Assembly: GCA_021204605.1 (NCBI GenBank)
Contig: JAJPZD010000116.1
Location: 1-13,827 of the forward strand
Direction of reading: 5' to 3'
Origin: Prevotella sp.
GTDB taxonomy: Bacteria > Bacteroidota > Bacteroidia > Bacteroidales > Bacteroidaceae
DNA: 13,827 nt
Positions 5,245 to 12,500 of this stretch are shown in pieces (position 1 is the first letter of the stretch; the number at the start of each line of letters is the position of its first letter). A model generated the notes under the pieces. That model was given only the letters and a program-made list of their open reading frames with translations, had not been told where the DNA came from and searched no databases. The position numbers were made by a program, and so were the translations under genes.

Positions 5245-7818
5245 TTATTTAACTAAAACTTTCTTGCCATTCAGGATGTAGATACCATGAGTAGGAACGC
5301 TTACACGCTGACCATTCAGGTTGTAGTAAACATTGTTGCCCATAGTCTGCAATGTTACATTCGCATTGGTGATACCATTTGTATCTCCGTCTTCTTTTTC
5401 TACTTTAACGCCGTAGATCTTCAGGTCAAGAAGATATGCGTTCTGGTCTGCAGCCAAGTTGGTGAACTTAAGCATACAGTCAGCTAAGTTGAGATCTACA
5501 CGTACAGTAACAGGTCCATCTTTCTGATTATGGAAATTACTATATACCGGTGTCCATGTATTTGCTTCGTCAGTGCTTACTGAAAGTCCATAGCCACGAT
5601 TGCTGCCTGTGACACCCTCAGTGAATATCACTTTCGTGATCGAGTCGAGTTTTGAGGTAACGATGGAAATTTCTCCACCATCACTTGGCGTGTATTCACT
5701 ATCCTTTGCTATCTTCAAGTAGCCAGTACCATCCCAGCCTGTGATTTCGCTGGTCGAATTTACTTCTTTCGTACCTGTAGGATCTACCTGAACACCCTTA
5801 AGTGTGAACATCAATGTCTGGCCTGTCGTGACAGAATCTTCACGTGAGTATTCACCATATTTATCACTAGCCACCCAATCCGTGAAGTCGGTTTGGTAGA
5901 TGCAGGAATCACCGATTTGAGTAAGACCGATGTAGAACAAATTGCATGATGACGAAGCTGCCTTTGTCAGTGTATAACTACCTGCGCCGATTGTCGTGTA
6001 GATGACCTTTTCACTGCCATTTGCCGTCAACGTAGTTGCCTTCTCATCATTTTCTTCTTGGATATCGATATAAACCTTACCGTCTTGGTCCTTATCAGCG
6101 AATACAAGCGTGAGGTCCATACTATCAGTTATCGCGAACTTCACATAAGTGTCTTCCTCCATCTTGCAGGCGTATGTGAACGTGTAGCCATCATAGTTGG
6201 CCTCACCATAGCTTGTGGTATAGTCACTCGGGCTGTAAACATCGAAGATGTCGCAGTTGTAACCTGCTTCGATTGACTTGCCAGTGAAATAAACCTCATA
6301 ATCAGCATCTGAATGATAAGAGGCAGCTACCTCTGGGGTTTCTTCATCTGTGTATGAAAGACCGATATAGAAAAGATGTTGTGAGCCGGCCTTTGACAGA
6401 GTGTAATCACCTGGAGCAAGTACCCTTGTTATTACGTTGCTACCTTCCTCACCTTCCACTGCTGTCTCACTCTCATCATTTTTCTCCTTAATCTTGATGT
6501 TAGGAACGGTACTAATAGAGTCCTTTCCTAAGTCTCCGAACACAAGGGTGAGCTTCATATTAGGCATAGCCTCGTTCTCCGTGTTTTCCGGAACGGTGAA
6601 CGTTATGGTGGTCTTCTTCTCTACCTTGAAACCGTATTTGAAATCATGGCCATCGTAGGTAGCAGTACTTTCTACTTCTACATAGCTTACTTTTGAAGCC
6701 TTGCCGTCAGTTAAAATGGTGAAGAAATCTTTCGTGCTGGTTGCAGTGTCGCCCTCCAAGCTCGTGAAGTAGATGTACTCGTCATCCTGGGAGTCATAGA
6801 TGAGCTTCTCTGCTTCTGTCTGCTCATCGGTGTATGACAGACCGATATAGTAAATGTTGAATGAGCCATTCCCCCTTGTCAGAGTATAGGTACCTGCGCC
6901 AAGTACATCGGTTATGATATTATTGTCCTCTTCCGAAGCTGTTATCTTGTCATTATTGATATAAAGGTTAGGATATGTCACAGTCTCAATTCCTTCATCG
7001 TCTGTACTTACACTTGCGCTGTCAAGAACGACAATGAGCTTCATGTTATGAGCATCCCCCTCTACCTCAGGAACCGTGAACGAAATCGATGTCTTTGGGT
7101 CGCCTTTCAGTACGAGACCGGTAGTGAACGTATGGTCATTGTATTTTGCCTCACCAGTGCTGGTGCCGCCGCTGTTTGAAATCGTGAAGAACGTCTCATC
7201 GTTGGTCTGGTCGCCCGACATACTTGTGAAATAGATATAGTTGTCATCAGTAGCTGCATAATAATCTTCTATTTGCTCGTCGGTATAGTTCAGGGCGATA
7301 TAGAACAGAGTATGTGAGCCACTAACCCTTGTCAGAGTATAAGTGCCCGGGGTGATTATCTTGGTTATGATGTTGGGATTTTCCTCATCACCAGTCAATT
7401 GTACCTTACTTCCATCCTCTGGCTGGATGTAAACAGTTGCAGAGTCATCTTCATTGCTAAACACGAGTACGAGCTCCAAGTTCTTCTTATCACTCGTTTC
7501 ATCACTATTCTCAGGAACAGTGAACACTATGGAACAAGGAGAGCTCTCAATCTTGAAGCCGTAATTGAACGTATAATCTCCGTAGGAAGCCGAACCAGAA
7601 GCGTTGCTTTTGCTGCTTCCACGAGTGAGAGTGAAGATGTCGATGTTGTTGCCAGTGGAATCAGAGCTGGAAGTGAAATACATGTCAAAGTCAGCAGAAG
7701 TCATTACGCTGTTGCTTTCATTGTCATCCCCGTCTCCATCATCTCTTGGGATGGTAGCAAAGCAAGTCATTGCAAAAATCAGCGCGAAAGCGCTTAGTAA
7801 AATTTTTTTCATAGACAT
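5245..7818 (-). CDS. Secreted acidic protein with four diverged tandem repeats and C-terminal sorting-like tail
   Basis: I do not recognise a characterised family. Starting at the ATG at 7818 (MSMKK; 7812 is equally possible) the product is about 857 aa. The frame stays open upstream to 7926, but that start would bury the signal peptide. Residues 3-21 form a Sec signal peptide (MKK, a hydrophobic core, cleavage probably after CFA); the cysteine in it does not sit in a good lipobox. An acidic linker (RDDGDGDDNE) follows, then four repeats of about 130-160 aa, then a beta-rich module (nt 5401-5901) beginning YQTDFTDW. The last roughly 40 residues (nt 5245-5373) read NLNGQRVSVPTHGIYILNGKKVLVK-like, as on many Bacteroidetes exported proteins and similar to type IX sorting tails. 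No catalytic motif is visible. Binding of glycan or protein at the cell surface is a guess from the architecture. The gene is visibly more AT-rich than gltBD and has its own promoter and terminator. Confidence 0.85.
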   Translation of the reverse strand: MSMKKILLSAFALIFAMTCFATIPRDDGDGDDNESNSVMTSADFDMYFTSSSDSTGNNIDIFTLTRGSSKSNASGSASYGDYTFNYGFKIESSPCSIVFTVPENSDETSDKKNLELVLVFSNEDDSATVYIQPEDGSKVQLTGDEENPNIITKIITPGTYTLTRVSGSHTLFYIALNYTDEQIEDYYAATDDNYIYFTSMSGDQTNDETFFTISNSGGTSTGEAKYNDHTFTTGLVLKGDPKTSISFTVPEVEGDAHNMKLIVVLDSASVSTDDEGIETVTYPNLYINNDKITASEEDNNIITDVLGAGTYTLTRGNGSFNIYYIGLSYTDEQTEAEKLIYDSQDDEYIYFTSLEGDTATSTKDFFTILTDGKASKVSYVEVESTATYDGHDFKYGFKVEKKTTITFTVPENTENEAMPNMKLTLVFGDLGKDSISTVPNIKIKEKNDESETAVEGEEGSNVITRVLAPGDYTLSKAGSQHLFYIGLSYTDEETPEVAASYHSDADYEVYFTGKSIEAGYNCDIFDVYSPSDYTTSYGEANYDGYTFTYACKMEEDTYVKFAITDSMDLTLVFADKDQDGKVYIDIQEENDEKATTLTANGSEKVIYTTIGAGSYTLTKAASSSCNLFYIGLTQIGDSCIYQTDFTDWVASDKYGEYSREDSVTTGQTLMFTLKGVQVDPTGTKEVNSTSEITGWDGTGYLKIAKDSEYTPSDGGEISIVTSKLDSITKVIFTEGVTGSNRGYGLSVSTDEANTWTPVYSNFHNQKDGPVTVRVDLNLADCMLKFTNLAADQNAYLLDLKIYGVKVEKEDGDTNGITNANVTLQTMGNNVYYNLNGQRVSVPTHGIYILNGKKVLVK
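5911..7692 (-). repeat. Four protein-level tandem repeats within the secreted protein
   Basis: Repeat 1 covers 7243-7692, repeat 2 6781-7242, repeat 3 6301-6780 and repeat 4 about 5911-6300. Each opens with a YFTS/YFTG strand, continues through a Y..H/Y.F..G turn, then I.FTVPE, then M.L.LVF.D, and closes with (A/P)G(T/D/S)YTL followed by LFYIGLSYTDE. Repeat 4 has lost the TVPE segment and the YTDE end and is the shortest. The repeats are clearly homologous at protein level but diverged in DNA, so they are old duplications rather than a recent expansion. The alternating hydrophobic pattern suggests beta-sandwich domains. Confidence 0.85.
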
Positions 7819-7973
7819 TGTTATTAAGTTAGTAATATTTGATAAAACTCTTGATTCAAGAATATCTAAATGATTATATTGGGACAAATCCCGTTTTTCA
7901 GGTCTTGATGTTTTCAATAACCACAATTATGATATATGGTCATTATAACATGGACGCTCACAAAATTTCATGG

Positions 7974-8005
7974 CAAAAATATAATAATAAACATATTATT
8001 CCAAA
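7974..8005 (-). promoter_or_regulatory. Complete Bacteroidetes-type promoter for the repeat protein gene
   Basis: On the - strand TTTG (8002-8005) is followed by a 20-nt spacer and then TATTTTTG with a following C (7974-7981). This matches the Bacteroidetes primary-sigma pattern of a -33 TTTG and a -7 TAnnTTTGY at the preferred spacing. Transcription should begin near 7967-7970, about 150 nt before the chosen start codon. The strong match suggests independent, possibly high, expression rather than read-through from gltBD. Confidence 0.8.
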
Positions 8006-8024
8006 AATTAACTAAAATCTTTAA

Positions 8025-8040
8025 TTTTTTTTTTTTTTTT
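8025..8040. repeat. Homopolymer run of 16 A/T pairs
   Basis: Sixteen uninterrupted T on the + strand (A on the - strand) lie 19 bp upstream of the -33 element of the repeat-protein promoter, the place where an UP element would contact RNA polymerase alpha subunits. Runs this long slip during replication. The exact length in the source DNA may differ, since sequencing also errs on such runs. Confidence 0.9.
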
Positions 8041-8069
8041 ATTAATTAAAATTAAGGGTAAAAGCGACG

Positions 8070-8108
8070 AAAAAGACAGGAAACAGTCGAATTCGGCTGT
8101 TTCCTGTC
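8070..8108 (-). terminator. Rho-independent terminator of the gltBD operon
   Basis: On the - strand a perfect 12-bp stem GACAGGAAACAG/CTGTTTCCTGTC (8075-8086 with 8097-8108) encloses a 10-nt loop containing the palindrome CGAATTCG, and is followed by five T (8070-8074). It begins 34 nt after the gltD stop codon and should insulate gltBD from the gene downstream. Confidence 0.88.
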
Positions 8109-8142
8109 CCAAGATATATAAAAGTAAAACCTACTTAACTGC

Positions 8143-9486
8143 TTACCTGCACAGGAAGCTGTCCACTTTCTGGGCCGCGTCGCGCCCGCTTGCCATGGCA
8201 CGCACCACGAGAGAGGCGCCGCTTGCCGCATCACCGGCGACAAACACGTTATCGGCGAATTTCGGCAGTTCCGGTTTGAGGAAGCCCATAGCGAGGAGCA
8301 CGATGTCCGCCTTGATGACTTCCGGTTTTCCTACCGGTTCCATGAGGGGTCGTCCGCCCTCCGGGTTCGGTTTCCACGTGATTTCCTGCACCTCCACGCC
8401 GGTGAGTTTGCCGTCTTTGCCGATGAATTTCAGCGAGTTGATATTCCAGCGACGGATACAGCCCTCCTCGTGGCTTGAGGAAGTCTTGAGAGTGCGGGGC
8501 CAGTTGGGCCAGGGGTTCTCCGGGTCCTCCGGACCCTCTACAGGTTTCGGCATAATCTCAATCTGTGTAACGCTCTTGCAGCCTTGTCGGTGAGAAGTGC
8601 CGATACAGTCGCTTCCTGTGTCGCCGCCGCCGATAACGAGGACATCCTTGCCCTTGGCAGTAACGAGATCCTCTTTCTTGAACTCCAAGCCGGCGAGGAT
8701 ACGGTTTTGCTGACTTAGCATGTCAAGGGCGAGGTAGATTCCGTTCAACTCACGTCCCGGTATTTTCAGGTCGCGGGCGGTGGGTGTTCCGGTGGCCACC
8801 ACGTAAGCATCGAAGCCCAGCGGCAGTTTAGTGAGGTCGATAACCTGATTGAACTTAAACACGATACCCTCCTTGCGCAGCACATTCATGCGTCGGTTGA
8901 TCATCTCCTTGTTCAACTTGAAATTCGGAATGCCATAGCGGAGCAGGCCGCCCGCATCCTCGTTTTTGTCGAACACGGTGACACTATACCCTTTCAGGTT
9001 GAGGCGGTTGGCGGCAACAAGGCCTGCGGGTCCGCAGCCGATCACAGCCACCTTCTTGCCGTTGCGCTCCGGCTGGTGGATGCGCACATATTTTTCCTTG
9101 AAGGCAATTTCCGTTATTGCCGCCTCGTTCTCACGGTTTGTAGTCGGCTCATGCACTATAAGGTTAAGCACGCAGGCCTTCTCGCAGAGAGCGGGACAGA
9201 TACGGCCGGTGAACTCTGGGAAGTCGTTGGTGGCGTTGAGCAAGCGGTAAGCCAGTTCCCAGTCACCTTTATATAATGCATCGTTCCACTCTGGAGCCTT
9301 GTTGCCGAGAGGGCAAGCCCAATGGCAGAATGGCACGCCACAGTCCATGCAGCGCGATGCCTGTGTGCGTCTGTCGTTGGAGTTCAATGTCTGCTCCACC
9401 TCTCCGAAATCATGAATGCGGTCATGGACCGGTCTATATCCTGCCTCCTGGCGGTGTATTGTCAAAAAAGCTTTTGGATTTCCCAT
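8143..9486 (-). CDS. gltD: Glutamate synthase small (beta) subunit
   Basis: This FAD-containing subunit takes electrons from NAD(P)H and passes them through iron-sulfur clusters to the large subunit, which makes glutamate from glutamine and 2-oxoglutarate. The N-terminal cysteines are C46-x2-C49-x4-C54-x3-C58 and C97-x3-C101-x3-C105. The FAD motif GCGPAG is at residues 150-155, the nucleotide-binding motif GGGDTG at 286-291, and the second FAD contact AGDAASGASLVV at 417-428. The start at 9486 (MGNPKAF) is preferred to the frame's upstream start at 9528, which would run back into gltB; family similarity begins exactly at MGNPK. The protein has 447 residues against about 450-490 in the family: the stretch between LLAMGF and VFVAGD is compact. 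It lies 31 nt after gltB with an AT-rich leader and no Shine-Dalgarno sequence. Confidence 0.95.
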   Translation of the reverse strand: MGNPKAFLTIHRQEAGYRPVHDRIHDFGEVEQTLNSNDRRTQASRCMDCGVPFCHWACPLGNKAPEWNDALYKGDWELAYRLLNATNDFPEFTGRICPALCEKACVLNLIVHEPTTNRENEAAITEIAFKEKYVRIHQPERNGKKVAVIGCGPAGLVAANRLNLKGYSVTVFDKNEDAGGLLRYGIPNFKLNKEMINRRMNVLRKEGIVFKFNQVIDLTKLPLGFDAYVVATGTPTARDLKIPGRELNGIYLALDMLSQQNRILAGLEFKKEDLVTAKGKDVLVIGGGDTGSDCIGTSHRQGCKSVTQIEIMPKPVEGPEDPENPWPNWPRTLKTSSSHEEGCIRRWNINSLKFIGKDGKLTGVEVQEITWKPNPEGGRPLMEPVGKPEVIKADIVLLAMGFLKPELPKFADNVFVAGDAASGASLVVRAMASGRDAAQKVDSFLCR

Positions 9487-9517
9487 TTTTCTAATTTTTG
9501 AGGAGTTAACACAAAGA

Positions 9518-12500
9518 TTAATAATCACGCTGCATGTCAGCGATTTTCTGTTGCAGTTTTCTTACCTGTTCTTCCTGCAGCACACGCTTGTACTCGATAG
9601 GAACAACCTGGATGAAGTCCTCCACATACCTGTTCCAGTCGTCAAGCATGGTGCGGGCAAGTTTGGAACCCGTATAGAGATAGTGCTGGCGGATAAGCTC
9701 ATGGAGCTCCTTGCGGTAACTGCTTTCCTCCACGAGGTTGATTTCCACCATGTCCATGTTGCAGAAATAGTCGAAATTGTGGTTCTTGTCCCAAACGTAA
9801 GCCACACCGCCGCTCATGCCGGCGGCGAAGTTGCGCCCTGTCTCACCGAGCACCACCACCCTGCCGCCAGTCATATACTCACAGCAGTGGTCGCCGGCGC
9901 CCTCGATGACGGCGATGGCACCGGAGTTGCGCACACCAAATCGCTCACCCACCTTGCCATTGACGTATAGTTCACCGCTTGTGGCGCCATACAGGCCGGT
10001 GTTGCCGGCGATGATGTTGTCCTCGGCATTGAAGTTGCTCCTTATAGGAGGCAGGATAGCAATGCGGCCGCCACTGAGGCCCTTTCCGAAATAGTCGTTT
10101 GCCTCGCCCTCAAGTTTGAAGCTGACCCCCCTGACGAGGAATGCCCCGAAGCTCTGGCCGGCAGAGCCCTTGAACTTGATGTTGACGGTGGAGTCAGGGA
10201 GGCCCTGCTCGCCGTATTTCTCCGCTATCAAGCCGCTTAGCATCGTACCGGCTGCACGGTCGGTGTTTTTGATGGCATAGTCGAGGTTCACCTCCTCCTT
10301 GTTGTCGATAGCCCTCATCGAGCTGCGTATTATCTGTCTGTCGAGGATGTTGTCAAGGTCATGGATAGGCTCTGTGGTATGGTAAATGGAGCAGTTGCCC
10401 TCCTCTTTGTGCAGCAGGCGGGTGAAGTCGAGCAATGCCGGCTTGCTGTGCTCCTTGGTGGTTTTCTTCTTGATAAGCTCCGTATGGCCCACTATATCAT
10501 CAAACTTCTCATAGCCCAATTCGGCGAGATACTCACGGACCTCTTGGGCGAGGAAGGTGAAATAGTTGACGAGATACTCATATTTACCCAAGAAATGTTT
10601 GCGGAGCTCAGGAATCTGCGTGGTGACACCGAGAGGGCAGGTGTTCATGTTGCACTTCCTCATCATCACGCAACCCAAGACGATCAGAGCCAGCGTGCCA
10701 AAGCCAAACTCATCGGCGCCGAGCATCGCCATAGTGATAATGTCACGGCCGGTTTTCAACTGACCGTCAACCTGCAGACGCACCTGGCCGCGGAGGCCGT
10801 TCTTCACAAGCGTCTGCTGCGTCTCACTGATACCTATCTCTGTGGAGATACCTGCAAAGCGCATGCTTGACGCGGGAGAGGCGCCCGTGCCGCCCTCCGC
10901 TCCGGATATTACGATGAGGTCAGCCTTCGCCTTTGCTACGCCGGCGGCGATAGTGCCCACGCCACTCTCTGCCACAAGTTTGACGCTCACCGCAGCCTTC
11001 GGGTTCACGTTTTTCAAGTCGAATATCAACTGCGCAAGGTCCTCAATAGAATAAATGTCATGGTGAGGCGGCGGTGAGATCAGCGAAATACCCGGTATGG
11101 AGTTACGTGTCTTGGCGATGATCTCGTTGACCTTGAAGCCGGGCAGCTGGCCGCCCTCGCCGGGCTTCGCGCCCTGTGCTATTTTGATCTGTATCTCCTC
11201 CGCATTGACAAGATACTCTGTGGTAACGCCGAAACGCCCTGATGCTATCTGCTTTGTCTTGCTCGACAATGAAATACCGTTGAATGTAGCATGGAAACGG
11301 TCGTTGTCCTCGCCACCCTCACCGGTGTTGGAACGAGTGCCGAGCTTGTTCATGGCAAGGGCGACAGTCTCGTGGGCCTCCTTGCTCAATGCGCCGAAAC
11401 TCATGCCTGCAGCCACGAAACGCTTCACGATATTCTCCACAGGCTCCACCTTGTCGATACTGATAGGCTTGCGGTCGGACTTCAGGTCGAAATAGTCGCG
11501 GATGAAAATGGAGCTCTCCTTATCGTCAACGAGTTGTGTAAACTCCTTGTATTTCTTGTAGTTGGCGGTGCGTGTGGCAAGCTGCAAGGTGGCTATCGTC
11601 TCCGGGTTCCAGGCGTGCTTGATGCCGTCCTTGCGGTAGTGGAACTGCCCAAGGTTAGGCAGGAAGTCAGTCTCGGCATGTTTTGAGAAGCCGGCATCGT
11701 GCATGGCGATAGCATCACGGGCGATAGTCTCAAGGCCGATACCGCCGATTGTTGACACGTCTGTGCCGAAATAGTTTTTGAGAAGGCTTTCCGACAGACC
11801 GATGCTCTCGAAGATCTTCGCTCCACGGTAAGAGCGGATAGTGGAGATGCCCATCTTCGCCATTATCTTGAGCAACGCCTTCTTGACGGCCTTTATATAG
11901 TTGGCCTCCGCCGTCTCATAGTTCTCCTGTATCTTTCCCCTTTTCACGAGGTCATCGAGAATGGCGAATGTCATATACGGACAGAGAGCCGAAGCGCCAT
12001 AGCCTAAAAGCAGAGCGGCGTGCATTGTCTCTCGTATCTCGCCGCTCTCCACGATAAGAGCCGTCTGCACACGCTTGCCCACAGAAATAAGGTAGTGGTG
12101 CACGGCGCTCACTGCCAACAGCGACGGTATGGCGGCATGTGCCTCGTCGATGTCCCGGTCGGAAAGGATTATATAGTTGTAGCCCTCATCGACACTTCTC
12201 TCCGCCTCCTTGCAGAGGTGGTCGAGGGCCTCATGCAGGCCGTCCTCTCCCTTTGAGCACTCAAAGAGGATAGGCAGTTTCACGGTGTTGAAGCCCTTGT
12301 AGCGTATGTTGCAGAGGATGTCTAATTGTGTGTTGTTCAATATCGGGTGAGGGAGGCGCACCATCTTGCAGTTGGTGGCATCCGGTTTAAGGATACCCGT
12401 TCCTACCCTGCCGATATATTCAGTGAGCGACATCACAAGGCTCTCGCGGATGGAGTCGATGGAAGGGTTGGTGACCTGTGCGAACTGCTGGCGGAAATAG

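Larger units (their letters stand above)
7819..8142. other. Intergenic region: leader, promoter, homopolymer and gltD terminator
   Basis: This 324-nt stretch lies between gltD and the repeat-protein gene, both on the - strand. In the direction of transcription it holds the gltD terminator (8070-8108), an A/T-rich segment with a 16-bp homopolymer (8025-8040), a promoter (7974-8005) and a leader of about 150 nt. The leader contains two small symmetric elements: GGGA/TCCC (7881-7892, 4-nt loop) and CTTGA/TCAAG (7850-7860, 1-nt centre). I see no gene in it. Confidence 0.75.

Noticed and set aside
7600..7660. Lipoprotein signal (cysteine in FAMTCFA) for the repeat protein
   Set aside because: The residues before the cysteine do not form a convincing lipobox, and the acidic stretch begins only after a good signal peptidase I site following CFA.
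7819..7926. Extended N-terminus of the repeat protein (start at 7926)
   Set aside because: It would put 36 polar residues before a clear signal peptide; the ATG at 7818 or 7812 gives a normal export signal behind an AT-rich leader.
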